64,000 nucleotides of DNA, taken from NCBI GenBank assembly GCA_045110675.1, contig JBGCGJ010000018.1, positions 1 to 64,000 on the forward strand, written 5' to 3'. Numbering within the stretch: the first letter of the stretch is position 1; each line of letters starts with the position of its first letter. Position numbers and translations under genes: made by a program. Source of the stretch: JBALVT01 sp045110675. Its GTDB lineage: Bacteria; Pseudomonadota; Gammaproteobacteria; Pseudomonadales; Halieaceae. The notes under the pieces are model-generated. The model was not told where the DNA came from, searched no databases, and was given only the letters and a program-made list of their open reading frames with translations. Positions 53,276-62,450 of the stretch are shown here, one piece after another.

Positions 53276-54016
53276 ATGAAGAAGTACACTTTACCGCTGG
53301 CGCTGACCAGCGTGTTTGTTTTACAAGCATGTAACCAGCAAACTCCGACTGCTGATGCGCCAGAAGCAGCTCCAGCTGAAGTTGCCCTGGAGAGTTCCCA
53401 GCAACGCTTGAGTTATGGCATAGCCTACGGACTTGGCGAGCGTATGAAAGCAGATTCTGTGCCTATGGATGTAGATGCCTTCACACTCGGCCTGCGCGAT
53501 GCGCTTGAGAAGGGCGAATCACGCCTGACTCAGGAAGAAATCGCTGCCGAAATGCAGGCCTTTCAGCAAAAAGCCCAGGAAGCTCAACAAGCTGCCCAAG
53601 CATTAGCGGGAGAGGGAAATGCTGCTGAGGGCGCGGCATTTCTAAAGGAAAACGGCACTAAAGAAGGTGTAGTAGTCACGGACTCGGGCCTGCAGTATCA
53701 GGTTGTGAAAGCCGGTGATGGCGCCAAGCCTGGGATTGACGATACTGTTGAAGTTCACTATCGGGGAACACTGCTCGATGGAACTGAATTCGATTCCTCT
53801 TATGCGCGCGGCCAGACGGTGTCGTTTGGTGTAAATCAGGTTATTCCCGGGTGGACAGAAGCGCTTCAGCTGATGCCAGTTGGTTCAACCTGGAAGCTGT
53901 TTATTCCCTCAGAGATTGCTTATGGTGCCGGCGGCGCTGGTGCGAGCATCGGCCCCAATGCGACATTGATATTTGATGTTGAGCTTATTTCTATAGCGGG
54001 CCAGGAAGCAGAATAG
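53276..54016 (+). CDS. FKBP-type peptidyl-prolyl isomerase (FkpA/Mip-like lipoprotein)
   Basis: A 246-residue envelope chaperone. The signal peptide ends LQAC (Cys19), so it is probably a lipoprotein. A helical N-terminal dimer domain (QQRLSYGIAYGLGERM, AEMQAFQQKAQEAQQAAQ) precedes the FKBP domain (VEVHYRGTLLDGTEFDSSYARG, VIPGWTEALQLMPVGS, IPSEIAYG, LIFDVELISI). It would assist folding in the periplasm. 211 nt upstream is non-coding; I see only a weak GGTATT/AATACC dyad there. Confidence 0.94.
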   Translation: MKKYTLPLALTSVFVLQACNQQTPTADAPEAAPAEVALESSQQRLSYGIAYGLGERMKADSVPMDVDAFTLGLRDALEKGESRLTQEEIAAEMQAFQQKAQEAQQAAQALAGEGNAAEGAAFLKENGTKEGVVVTDSGLQYQVVKAGDGAKPGIDDTVEVHYRGTLLDGTEFDSSYARGQTVSFGVNQVIPGWTEALQLMPVGSTWKLFIPSEIAYGAGGAGASIGPNATLIFDVELISIAGQEAE

Positions 54017-54040
54017 CTTTCAGTCAGTAACGCTCGGCAG

Positions 54041-54514
54041 TTACGCCTCTTCGGTCAGCTGCCGATGAGTGTTGTGAAGACCAGCAATAAGCTGGTCTTC
54101 CAACACGAATCTTGACTCCAGCGATTCGCCTAAAACTGATAGATCGCGCTCCAGGGTATCCGGGTCGTTAGGTCCGGCGCTGTATTTCTCTTCGTAAGCC
54201 ATAATCACTTCAGTCGTATCTGCTATAGCGGGCATTAGATTGGCTGCAAGTTTCTCGCTGCCATCGGCAAAGACCTCCGCCTCGGCAATAAGTTGGTGGA
54301 AAACTTCGAAGTGACCTGCGGAGACATAGTCGACCAGGAGCACACACAATTCTTTTTGCTGCTCTTCCAGTTCTGTACTGCTTAGTGCACCGTCGGTAAG
54401 CATGGCAATATGAGTGTACTTTGCCAGCAGATTTTTACGTTCTTGCAACCAGGTGTTGAGTAGCTCTTCTACTGCTGCAAATTGTTTAGTCGGATTTTCT
54501 TTGCTTATCGGCAT
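54041..54514 (-). CDS. rsd: Rsd/AlgQ anti-sigma70 factor
   Basis: A 157-residue helical protein. ATG at 54514 follows AAGGGAA; 21 upstream codons of the frame are rejected. The start of the mature fold AVEELLNTWLQERKNLLAKY, the acid-rich FCQxLVDYVSAGHFEVFHQL-like segment, and the late LEDQLIA fit Rsd. In E. coli Rsd binds RpoD region 4 in stationary phase; in Pseudomonas AlgQ influences alginate. Its place near algZR-hem and FKBP recalls Pseudomonas. Confidence 0.92.
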   Translation of the reverse strand: MPISKENPTKQFAAVEELLNTWLQERKNLLAKYTHIAMLTDGALSSTELEEQQKELCVLLVDYVSAGHFEVFHQLIAEAEVFADGSEKLAANLMPAIADTTEVIMAYEEKYSAGPNDPDTLERDLSVLGESLESRFVLEDQLIAGLHNTHRQLTEEA

Positions 54515-54674
54515 CACCGGTTCCCTTTGCTTTCCTACCCCGCAATCAACTATATGCAAGAGGACATCTATGGGCAATCGTATGCGCTCGGTAATATTTC
54601 TGTAGATTTTTTGCTTGCGCAGCGTGTTTGTCAGCGCTCAAGAACACAGCCCCACATCGAAGTAATCGTCGCCT

Positions 54675-55262
54675 TTAGGCCAGCTGCCGACGCTGGATAT
54701 CACTGAACGTAAGCAGTTGAGGGTAAAACTCAAGAAAAGTCTGTTCCAGTTCCCGTTTGATTGGAGAGAGTTGGGTCTCGACTTCCATTAACGGGTTGCC
54801 GCGCTTAAATCGTTCCCCTATGCGCATTGCGGTCGCGGTGACGGTATCCCAGTCGTGGTATAGGTTGAGTATGTCGTATTCCTGTATGCGCTTCAGCATC
54901 CTGCTTGCCCCTTCGCTCAGCTGCGCGTCTTGTTGATTTAATATGGTGCAGACCTGGTGATTAAAATCCTTGAGATCTATTTCGGAGTACTTGGACCAAT
55001 GCTGGGTCAGGAAGTGATCAAAACTTAGATCGATGAGGATGCCGGCATACCGCCTTAGCGGCGATGGGAAGTGCCAGCGAAGTGTAGCAACTAATGCGTG
55101 ATTGTCTGTGTAAGCGTCAATAGCTCGATGCAATTTCACCCCACGCTCTAAGCTGTAGGGCAGTTTGCCGGGCAATGGCCCTTTGAAGTAGTCGCCCTCA
55201 AGGCCACCTGCAATCATGCCTTCGTCGGGCCAGGCGAGATGGAAGTGGGCCAGAAAATTCAC
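54675..55262 (-). CDS. acpH: Acyl-carrier-protein phosphodiesterase (DUF479)
   Basis: A 195-residue HD-like phosphodiesterase that removes phosphopantetheine from ACP. MNFLAHFHLAWPDEGMIAGGLEGDYFKG and the metal motif HRAIDAYTDNH, then YAGILIDLSFDHFL, are characteristic. It follows gshA by 15 nt on the same strand and may share its transcript. Physiological importance of the family is debated. Confidence 0.9.
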   Translation of the reverse strand: MNFLAHFHLAWPDEGMIAGGLEGDYFKGPLPGKLPYSLERGVKLHRAIDAYTDNHALVATLRWHFPSPLRRYAGILIDLSFDHFLTQHWSKYSEIDLKDFNHQVCTILNQQDAQLSEGASRMLKRIQEYDILNLYHDWDTVTATAMRIGERFKRGNPLMEVETQLSPIKRELEQTFLEFYPQLLTFSDIQRRQLA

Positions 55263-55277
55263 ACTAGCCCGCTAAGC

Positions 55278-56864
55278 TTACAAAGCGGGATACTGGGCGT
55301 AAAAATTTTGCAGATACTCCTCAAAACTCAAGGTGTCCGACTGTTCTATGTCGGCCTGCGCTTGGATGGATCTGCCGCACTCCTCATCGAAAAGCGATTG
55401 CCTGTCATCGCTCAGTGTACGGGTGCGGAAATGCTCAGACCATTTCAGAGAGTACTCCATGGCGAGGCGGAAAAAGGGCAGATTTTTTTCGGTCATCTCA
55501 CGCAGTACTCGGGCAGAGGGTGTCAGTTCCGGGTCTTCGACTTTTGCGACTTGCTCAGCGAGGGTTTGACTGTAGTCGCGACTATCAAAAGCCTCATCCA
55601 GCAACCCGGCGATGTCGGTCATAGAGCTCAGGAGCTGGCTCGCCCATTCGGACAAGAGAATCTCCTCACCCTTGTTACTCAGGTGTAATTTGGGTTCTCT
55701 TCCGCGACTCACTACTGCCTCAATATTTTTTGACGCGAGCGCTTGCTCCTCGTCGTTGCAGTCGGGGCTTTCTTCCAGGAGGCAATACAGGAGAAAGATA
55801 TCCATGAATCGGATCTGCTGTGCGTCCAGCCCTACCGGAGTGAATGGGCTGACGTCCACACAACGCACCTCGATGTATTCGATACCGTCGCGTCTTAGGG
55901 CTCCCAGGGGTGTCTCTCCGGAGAAGGCCACTCTTTTAGGTCGAATTGCGCTGTAAAATTCGTTTTCAATTTGCAGGAGACTGTCATTAAGTTGCTGGTA
56001 GTCACCGCCCTGGCCACTGTTGAAACCAGCGTATTCGGGGTGAGGCTGTTGAATGGCCTCGCTTAGCGTCTGGACATAGTTGTCCAAGGCGTTGTAGCAC
56101 ACCTTCATGTCTTTTTGTGCGTCGCTGTTATAGCCCAAATCGCCCATTCGCAAAGCGGTTCCGTAGGGAAGATGCAAGCTTCGGGATTTCTCGTCAAAAC
56201 TCTGCAGGTTGTGGTCATCGCGACCGCGAAGGAAGCTCGCGCACACTGCTGGAGATGCGCCATAGAGGTATATCAGCAGCCATGAATAACGATGGAAGTT
56301 GCGAATCAATCCCAGGTAACGCTCGGTGATATAGTCAGAAATTTCGCCGGGTTGTCCCGCGTCTTTCCAAGCCTTGGCCCAGTAATCATCGGGCATCGAA
56401 AAGTTATAGTGGATACCGGCTATGGCTTGCATCATGCGGCCGTAGCGATGTCCAAGCCCTTTTCTGTAGGCCTCCTTCATCTGTGCGACGTTGGAGCTGC
56501 CATACTCGGCGATGGGAATACTTTCATCGCCGCTGACGATGCAAGGCATGCTGGCTGCCCACAGAACTTCACCGTTCAGATGTTGATAGACGTAGCTGTG
56601 GACATCCGCAAGGCTTTCCAGGCTCTGCTCTATGCTGGTGTTTGGAGCGGTGATGAATTCCATCAGCGCCTCGGAGTAGTCGGTGGTGATCGAGGAGTGC
56701 GTCAGGGCCGAACCCAATCCCTTGGGGTGGGGTGTTTGAGCGAGTTTACCGTCCGAGTCAATCCTCAAGCTTTCCTTTTCAATACCGCGTTTTATCTGGG
56801 TAAGAATACTTAGGCTTTCCGGGTTGTTAAGGTCTTGCAGCTGTTGATTGAGGTGGGTAGACAA
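55278..56864 (-). CDS. gshA: Glutamate-cysteine ligase
   Basis: A 528-residue enzyme of the gammaproteobacterial GshA class, catalysing the first step of glutathione synthesis. IKRGIEKESLRI near the start and GGDYQQLNDSLLQIENEFYSAIRPKR, YIEVRCVDVSPF are family motifs. The start is TTG at 56864, supported by AGGAG six bases upstream. No gshB is adjacent. The GST at 12.2 kb is a possible downstream user of glutathione. Confidence 0.95.
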   Translation of the reverse strand: MSTHLNQQLQDLNNPESLSILTQIKRGIEKESLRIDSDGKLAQTPHPKGLGSALTHSSITTDYSEALMEFITAPNTSIEQSLESLADVHSYVYQHLNGEVLWAASMPCIVSGDESIPIAEYGSSNVAQMKEAYRKGLGHRYGRMMQAIAGIHYNFSMPDDYWAKAWKDAGQPGEISDYITERYLGLIRNFHRYSWLLIYLYGASPAVCASFLRGRDDHNLQSFDEKSRSLHLPYGTALRMGDLGYNSDAQKDMKVCYNALDNYVQTLSEAIQQPHPEYAGFNSGQGGDYQQLNDSLLQIENEFYSAIRPKRVAFSGETPLGALRRDGIEYIEVRCVDVSPFTPVGLDAQQIRFMDIFLLYCLLEESPDCNDEEQALASKNIEAVVSRGREPKLHLSNKGEEILLSEWASQLLSSMTDIAGLLDEAFDSRDYSQTLAEQVAKVEDPELTPSARVLREMTEKNLPFFRLAMEYSLKWSEHFRTRTLSDDRQSLFDEECGRSIQAQADIEQSDTLSFEEYLQNFYAQYPAL

Positions 56865-57315
56865 TCGGTACTCCTGTTGGCGATGAGCTCAAATGAATCA
56901 GAGGCAGGGTGCTGAGCTGCATTGCGCCAGCCTGTCTTCCCGGTACCACTTTGAATTGCGGCAAGTGTATATTGCGCACGCGACAGAGTACAGATTTGCA
57001 ACGATGGTGTTTGGGACGGTGCAACGCCTCTCCTTAACTGCGCAAAGTCAGTAAATGTGCGGCTTGCGGGAGGACAGCCCGACCTCAAAGAGTGCCTTGG
57101 GGGCCATTTTTGAAATGTACTTCGCCAGAATTGGTCATGGCAGGCGCGATCATCGGCGCGTGTCGTCCGATCGAAATTCAGCATTATTACCGACGGGGTT
57201 TTTCTTAGTCAGTGCTCGGTGATAGAGTACTGGCAATAATATAAACCTGTGACCACTTTAATTTTATGAAGGTATCCGCAAGGAGCCAGGAGTCACAGAC
57301 ACTGGAGATCAAATA
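56865..57315. other. Non-coding gap between gshA and pilU
   Basis: 451 nt between divergent genes. No convincing ORF, tRNA or long inverted repeat. The A+T-rich part near 57225-57265 (AATAATATAAA, then TTTAATTTTATG) is the likeliest promoter zone for pilU. ACTGGAGATC directly precedes the pilU GTG as its ribosome site. Confidence 0.5.
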
Positions 57316-58455
57316 GTGAGAATTACCGAGTGGCTCAAGCTTCTGGCAACGCGCGACGGATCCGACTTGTATCTGAGTACCGGAGCGCCTCCCTGCGCTA
57401 AATTCGAAGGGCAGCTAATGCCAATCGGCAGTGATATTTTGCAGCCAGGTGAGATCAAAGAGATCGCCTATGAAGTGATGGACCCCACTCAGCAAGCCGA
57501 GTTTGAGCTGGAGTTGGAAATGAATCTCGCCTATTCGATTTCCGGATACGGCCGCTTCAGGGTTAATATTTTTGTACAACGCAATGAAGTCGGTATTGTG
57601 GCCCGTAATATTGTCGCCGAGATACCCAATTGGCAGGATTTGCGATTGCCGCCTGTTCTAACCGATGTAGTGATGAGAAAGCGCGGCTTAATGCTGTTTG
57701 TCGGTGCAACGGGCTCGGGTAAATCGACCTCACTCGCGGCGTTGATCGATTATCGGAATATTAATAGCAGCGGCCATATTGTCACCATCGAAGACCCTGT
57801 CGAATACGTGCATACCCACAAGAAATGCATTGTTAACCAGCGGGAAGTCGGCGTTGATACTCGCAGTTGGCACAATGCGCTGGTAAATACCCTTAGACAA
57901 GCTCCCGACGTAATTCTTATCGGAGAAATACGGGACAGGGAAACCATGGAGCACGCCTTGGCCTTTGCTGAAACCGGTCATTTGTGTATTTCCACCTTAC
58001 ACGCAAACAACGCTAACCAGGCCTTGGATCGGATTGTGAACTTTTTCCCCGAGGAGCGTCGCGCCCAGCTGCTGATGGATTTGTCCACCAATCTCCAGGC
58101 CTTTGTTTCTCAGCGGCTGGTTCCGACGGTCGATGGAAAACGCTGTGCCGCAATTGAAATTCTTATGGGTACACCGATGATTGCCGACCTTATTTTGAAG
58201 GGCGAGTTTGAAGGTATTAAAGAAGTGATGGAAAAGTCTGCCGCAGCGGGAATGAAAACGTTTGACGGAGCGCTGTTTGATCTATTCCAAGAGGGCATGA
58301 TCACCGAAGAGGAAGCCTTGAAGAATGCGGATTCGGCAAATAATGTTCGGCTCAAAATTAAGTTTGCCAATGACGAAGACGATGCTGATGACGGCAAGCT
58401 GAGTTTCAGTCTCGAAACCCTCGGCGACGAAGGACCGCAGATTTACGACCGCTAG
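57316..58455 (+). CDS. pilU: Type IV pilus retraction ATPase PilU
   Basis: A 379-residue PilT/PilU ATPase. Walker A is GATGSGKSTS near residue 136, Asp box VTIEDPVEYVH, Walker B DVILIGEIRDRET and a His box STLHANNANQA. The acidic, extended C-terminus (NDEDDADDGK and ETLGDEGPQ) and the DLYLSTGAPP opening are PilU-like rather than PilT. PilU assists PilT in pilus retraction. Unusually no pilT is adjacent; its usual partner lies elsewhere or is missing. GTG start at 57316. Confidence 0.92.
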   Translation: MRITEWLKLLATRDGSDLYLSTGAPPCAKFEGQLMPIGSDILQPGEIKEIAYEVMDPTQQAEFELELEMNLAYSISGYGRFRVNIFVQRNEVGIVARNIVAEIPNWQDLRLPPVLTDVVMRKRGLMLFVGATGSGKSTSLAALIDYRNINSSGHIVTIEDPVEYVHTHKKCIVNQREVGVDTRSWHNALVNTLRQAPDVILIGEIRDRETMEHALAFAETGHLCISTLHANNANQALDRIVNFFPEERRAQLLMDLSTNLQAFVSQRLVPTVDGKRCAAIEILMGTPMIADLILKGEFEGIKEVMEKSAAAGMKTFDGALFDLFQEGMITEEEALKNADSANNVRLKIKFANDEDDADDGKLSFSLETLGDEGPQIYDR

Positions 58456-58464
58456 CTTAGTCGT

Positions 58465-58851
58465 TTAGAGGCTTATCTTACCCATTTCAGCCAGCACCTC
58501 GCGCCAGGTTTCTATGTCGGAATCGCTGGCATTCATGAGTTCGAATCCCGCCGACCAATAGCCCGGATTTTTGTTATCCGGTTTGCACCAGACGACTTGG
58601 GCAGCCAGATAAAGCGTATCCTCGGCGCCTTGTAAATCGATGCCAACTTGCAAGATAGCGCCTACTATCAGCTCCGTGCCGACTTGGGCACGCAGTCCGT
58701 TGCTTGAGATATTGCTGGTTTTGCAGCGAACGACCTCTGCCTCGTGTCCGTCGACCCCGGCGGAAACAAGTTCGATAAATATTGTTTCGCTGCTGGATAT
58801 TCGTTCGTGCTTTCGCTTGTCTTGCGTCATCGCGGCCGGGCTCCCACTCAA
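58465..58851 (-). CDS. PilZ-domain protein
   Basis: A 128-residue single PilZ domain. The c-di-GMP-binding RKHER (RxxxR) near residue 14 and NISSNGLRAQ (the D/NxSxxG motif) near 47 are intact, so it should bind the messenger. The TTG at 58851 shares a TTGA overlap with the upstream DUF1631 gene, suggesting coupled translation; ATG at 58830 is an alternative. It is convergent with pilU (10-nt gap), and a link to pili is possible. Confidence 0.88.
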   Translation of the reverse strand: MSGSPAAMTQDKRKHERISSSETIFIELVSAGVDGHEAEVVRCKTSNISSNGLRAQVGTELIVGAILQVGIDLQGAEDTLYLAAQVVWCKPDNKNPGYWSAGFELMNASDSDIETWREVLAEMGKISL

Positions 58852-60839
58852 TCTTCCTGCTTTTTCACTCGGGTAACTTCACTTCTGAAATTGGAACGGG
58901 CTTCCAGTATTTCGACCTGGTCGTTGTCCATCAGTGTGATCATTTCGCGCATGTTTAAGGAACGCATTTTAATACCCTGTCGATTCACGAAGATGTAGCT
59001 GTCTTGCTCCAGGTCGTGGACCGCCAATTTCGCCATCAATGGAGCGTCACCGTCGTGAAAGCCAAGCCAGGTACCCATGGGAATGATAATTTCAGTTTCT
59101 GGCTCCGCGGGCTCGATTTCAATCGTTATCTCCTGCGCCTCGATCGACACTCGCTCTTGAGGTGTTGGTTCGGCCTCTGGGGACTCGGGCGAGATCGTGG
59201 TTACCGCTTCGAGTTCGATCTCATCATCTTCCGCATCCTCTGCGGCTGAAGTCTCTTTCGCTGAATCCTCGTCTTGCGCCTGGGATTCTTCAGAACTCGC
59301 TTCTACTGGGTCAATAGCTGGATCTGATTCTGTATCCCCACTGTCTTGAAATTCAGTATCTGTCAGCTCTTGGGGATCTCTTTCCTCGGAATTCGCCTCG
59401 ACTTTTTCAGCCGATTCGGAATGACTCTCGAGATTGCTCTCCAGCTGCTCGGTCTGAATGCGCTGAGCCTCCTCCTCGGTCCACACGCCAGCAGCATTGG
59501 CCAGACAACTGCTAAAACTCGCACCGCTGCGAAGAGGTGTAGCTGCTCCGCTATTAAGGAGTGCACAGAAGTCGGCGTAGCCTTGTTCCATCGCCTTTAT
59601 TCCAGCGCGGTTGGTAAATTGCAGCAGTTGTTCCTGATCCAATTTGAGTACCAGCTGTACTCTAAGGTATTCACCCAACCCGGAATCAACCAGAAACCAC
59701 TGTCCCGTCTCGAGTGCCTCTATGGTCTGCAGTTCTTCGCCGTCGATTCTATAGGGTGTCATTCCCTCCATCGGCAAAGGCTCGATGGTGGTAAGCGTCA
59801 CGGCCTGCTGGCGCAGCAGATGCAAGTGGGTCAGCTCGATGAGTCCGACGGCTTCGCTCACACCTTCGGGGTCCATATGCAGGCTGAGCAGCCAGCGCTT
59901 TATTTCTTTGGGGAGCTTTGTAACGGCTTCGAAGAGATGCTGACGTTTATCCTCATCAACAGACTCGTCAATTTGAAGAGACTCCAGAAGCGCCAGGGTG
60001 GTGTCAGACATTTTCGCCCATTCATTGGAGTCGGCACCGAATTTCAGTAGTACTAACTGGGCACTTTCGTACCAAGGGCCCCTCAAAAAGTCACCAATTT
60101 CAGGCGTCGCTTGGTGATCCTCCAACGCGAGATTGATCATCTGTGCACTTTTCCACCGTGCACTGGCCGTTTTGAATTTTCCCTTCTCAGTCTCGACCAG
60201 TCGTTGCGTCATGCGCTGGGCGCGATCGTGGTCTTTTTTTGCTTTGGTTATCAGGTCTTCGCACAGCGTTTTTAGGTCGACCCCATCTTCGTTTAGCCAG
60301 GTGCCGAGGTCTTCGATCGCTGTGTTGACTAACTGCTCGAGTGCCAGGCCCGCTCGGCCTAGTAGCGGTTGCCAGCCAATTGCACTGCTGTGTAGCGTAT
60401 CAATGAGTTGGTGAAGTGGGTGAGCCCCGGGGACGAAAAACTCCTCGTCGCTGATCGCCGCAGCTGCGGCGGCGGGCACCAATTGCCGCAATTGTGTGCC
60501 GACCGGTTCCTCGATAGGAAATCCTTCTTCCCACAGGGCAAAGGCATCCTGTACCCATTGTAGAATGGCCATCAATGATGGCTCGGGCATTCGCGGATCG
60601 CCGAGTGTTCCCTGGGCGCGTATGGCGTCGACCGGGCTGAGTTTGAATTCTTCGATTTGGCGCAGTTGAACAAGAACCTCGTCCGCTTCCATAACCATTT
60701 GACTGTCGCCAGTCGCCGCCGCCGATGCCGCATAATTGCCTAGCACCTGATCCTTTAGGGAGCACTGCAAAGGGAATTGTTGGTCGGTTAATTTCAGGGG
60801 TCTAATTTCCAGGTTATGTGCACGATAAGGTAAGTCCAC
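58848..60839 (-). CDS. DUF1631-family protein
   Basis: A 663-residue soluble protein of the DUF1631 family. Recognisable: AILQWVQDAFALWEEG, HPLHQLIDTLHSSAIGW, and near residue 385 LETGQWFLVDSG...LRVQLVLKLDQEQLLQFTNRAG, then a very acidic low-complexity linker (about 480-590), and a second short LGFHDGDAPLMAKLAVHD-type domain repeating the same strand pattern near the C-terminus. The duplicated TilS/PilZ-like beta unit resembles c-di-GMP adaptor folds. GTG at 60839 overlaps the zinc-ribbon gene by 46 nt; the true start may be further in. Function unknown, but coupling to PilZ is telling. Confidence 0.82.
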   Translation of the reverse strand: MDLPYRAHNLEIRPLKLTDQQFPLQCSLKDQVLGNYAASAAATGDSQMVMEADEVLVQLRQIEEFKLSPVDAIRAQGTLGDPRMPEPSLMAILQWVQDAFALWEEGFPIEEPVGTQLRQLVPAAAAAAISDEEFFVPGAHPLHQLIDTLHSSAIGWQPLLGRAGLALEQLVNTAIEDLGTWLNEDGVDLKTLCEDLITKAKKDHDRAQRMTQRLVETEKGKFKTASARWKSAQMINLALEDHQATPEIGDFLRGPWYESAQLVLLKFGADSNEWAKMSDTTLALLESLQIDESVDEDKRQHLFEAVTKLPKEIKRWLLSLHMDPEGVSEAVGLIELTHLHLLRQQAVTLTTIEPLPMEGMTPYRIDGEELQTIEALETGQWFLVDSGLGEYLRVQLVLKLDQEQLLQFTNRAGIKAMEQGYADFCALLNSGAATPLRSGASFSSCLANAAGVWTEEEAQRIQTEQLESNLESHSESAEKVEANSEERDPQELTDTEFQDSGDTESDPAIDPVEASSEESQAQDEDSAKETSAAEDAEDDEIELEAVTTISPESPEAEPTPQERVSIEAQEITIEIEPAEPETEIIIPMGTWLGFHDGDAPLMAKLAVHDLEQDSYIFVNRQGIKMRSLNMREMITLMDNDQVEILEARSNFRSEVTRVKKQED

Positions 60840-60994
60840 AGTAGTGCCAGCAATACCAAGCGTAGCTTACTTGTGGGCTTGTTCTGCGAATCGTTCTTCG
60901 GCGTCCCCATATTGAAAGATCCACACGCGGGGCATTCCCCTCCGTGACCACTTGAATTCCCGCGGTAGCTGCAATCTTTGCATGAGTAAGCCAT
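60794..60994 (-). CDS. Small zinc-ribbon membrane protein
   Basis: A 66-residue protein: a CxxC...CxxC knuckle (CKDCSYRGNSSGHGGECPAC) at the N-terminus and one membrane helix (LRLVLLALLWTYLIVHITW) at the C-terminus. It starts ATG at 60994, six bases after the VWA gene's stop, within a packed operon, which supports it as a real gene. No family name recalled; function unknown. Confidence 0.75.
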   Translation of the reverse strand: MAYSCKDCSYRGNSSGHGGECPACGSFNMGTPKNDSQNKPTSKLRLVLLALLWTYLIVHITWKLDP

Positions 60995-61000
60995 GTGGAT

Positions 61001-62440
61001 TTATCGGGTGCTTCTTAACAATTGATCAACTATTCGTTCTAATTGCTTCAGGTTATTGCATTCGGCCGCAAAATGACAAGCACTTTGGTAGCGTAACATT
61101 TCCGAATCACCCGTCCCCCATGCGCGTCTGGATTCTGGGTTTAACCACAAAACCTGGCGCGATCTGGCAAAAATAGACTGCATCACTTCCAGTCTTGGAT
61201 CGCCGTTATTATTGCGTGCGTCCCCGAGAATAATAACGGTTGTTTCGCTATTGATGTCGTCCAGTGCCAACTGAGAAAAATCCTCTAAAGCGGTGGCGTA
61301 ATCGGTCGCTCCTCCATACTGCCAATTGACCAACTCGATAGCCTTTTCTAGGGGATATTCGTCGAAAAGGTGGCTAACTTCACCTAAATGACTGGAAAAT
61401 GCAAAGCTCCGCACCTGCGGCAAAATGTCTTGCAGACTGTACAGAAACATCAGCAGAAATTTCGCGTAGGCTGCCACCGAGCCGCTGACATCGCAAATGG
61501 CTAGAATTTTGGGTTTGTCCTTGCGAGTTTGCTTCCAGTAGGTCTTAAACATCACTCCATCATTGGGAATGCCGTGGCGGATTGTTTTAGCCATGTTGAG
61601 CTGGCCGCGCTTGGTAATTTTACGCTTTCTGGAATGGCGGGCGGCGAGTCGCTTGGCCATTTTTCGCACCAATTCGTGAACCTTGTGCAAATAGTGATGT
61701 TCTATGTTGTTCAGTCGCGTTTTACTGAGTATTTCGTCCATGAACTGTTGGTTTTTACCAGCCGCGTTGAGTAGATACTCGCGCTCGACGTAGTCGCGGA
61801 CCTGCTCTCGCAGTATGTCCCTATAGCGCTGCAGTTCTCCCAGGGCTGGGTTTTCTTGCCGTTCCAGTTCTATGACGGCCTGGCGGATGTGCTCCTCTCC
61901 CAGCTCGTCGAGAATCTTCCGCGTGTACTGGCCTTTTTGAGTAAACATTTGAATTTGGCTGAGTCCAACCTGTTCTCCAGCACGATTGATAGCCAGGCTC
62001 AATTCGTTTCTCTCATTGTTTATCAGACCTTGCATCAGCGGACTGTCCAAAAGCGATTGTAGCTCTGGACTGTCTTGTGCAGCGGCTTCCAGCAGAGATT
62101 GTTCTCCAGAGGATTCTCCATTTCCGGAATCGTCGCCTTCGCTGTCATCGCCATCAGCGTTTTCCTGGTTGGTTTTGTCGGCTTCTTCCGAGCTGTTCTC
62201 TGACTCCGTTTGGGAAAAGTCCGACAGACCCCGACTAAAAAACTCCTCGAAACAGGCTGTAAAAATGGCCTTCTCGTCAGTCGTTTTTGCCAGGGCCATG
62301 GATAAGCCATCGCGCAAGCTTTCCCTGTTGTTATAGCCCAGTATGCTGGCGACATTCATCGCGTCCAGAGTCTCCGCCGGGGAGATTCTAACGTCGTGGG
62401 TGCGCAACACCTGAATAAAACTGACCAGCCGGGATTGCAC
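61001..62440 (-). CDS. VWA-domain protein (CoxE-like)
   Basis: A 479-residue protein with an N-terminal helical part, an acid-rich linker (SENSSEEADKTNQEN), and a C-terminal von Willebrand A domain. The MIDAS motif DVSGS in AICDVSGSVAAYAKF and TDYATALEDF are visible. CoxE-like proteins act with MoxR ATPases to assemble or activate metal enzymes. Its partner gene is 10 nt upstream. GTG start at 62440. Confidence 0.9.
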   Translation of the reverse strand: MQSRLVSFIQVLRTHDVRISPAETLDAMNVASILGYNNRESLRDGLSMALAKTTDEKAIFTACFEEFFSRGLSDFSQTESENSSEEADKTNQENADGDDSEGDDSGNGESSGEQSLLEAAAQDSPELQSLLDSPLMQGLINNERNELSLAINRAGEQVGLSQIQMFTQKGQYTRKILDELGEEHIRQAVIELERQENPALGELQRYRDILREQVRDYVEREYLLNAAGKNQQFMDEILSKTRLNNIEHHYLHKVHELVRKMAKRLAARHSRKRKITKRGQLNMAKTIRHGIPNDGVMFKTYWKQTRKDKPKILAICDVSGSVAAYAKFLLMFLYSLQDILPQVRSFAFSSHLGEVSHLFDEYPLEKAIELVNWQYGGATDYATALEDFSQLALDDINSETTVIILGDARNNNGDPRLEVMQSIFARSRQVLWLNPESRRAWGTGDSEMLRYQSACHFAAECNNLKQLERIVDQLLRSTR

Positions 62441-62450
62441 CTTTAAAGAC

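Noticed and set aside
56810..57184. 124-codon lower-strand frame across the gshA start into the gap before pilU
   Set aside because: Overlaps gshA in another frame, no ribosome site and no family resemblance; the gap is listed as non-coding.
59346..60050. 234-codon open frame opposite the DUF1631 gene
   Set aside because: Antisense shadow; the lower-strand protein is a recognisable family member in a packed operon.
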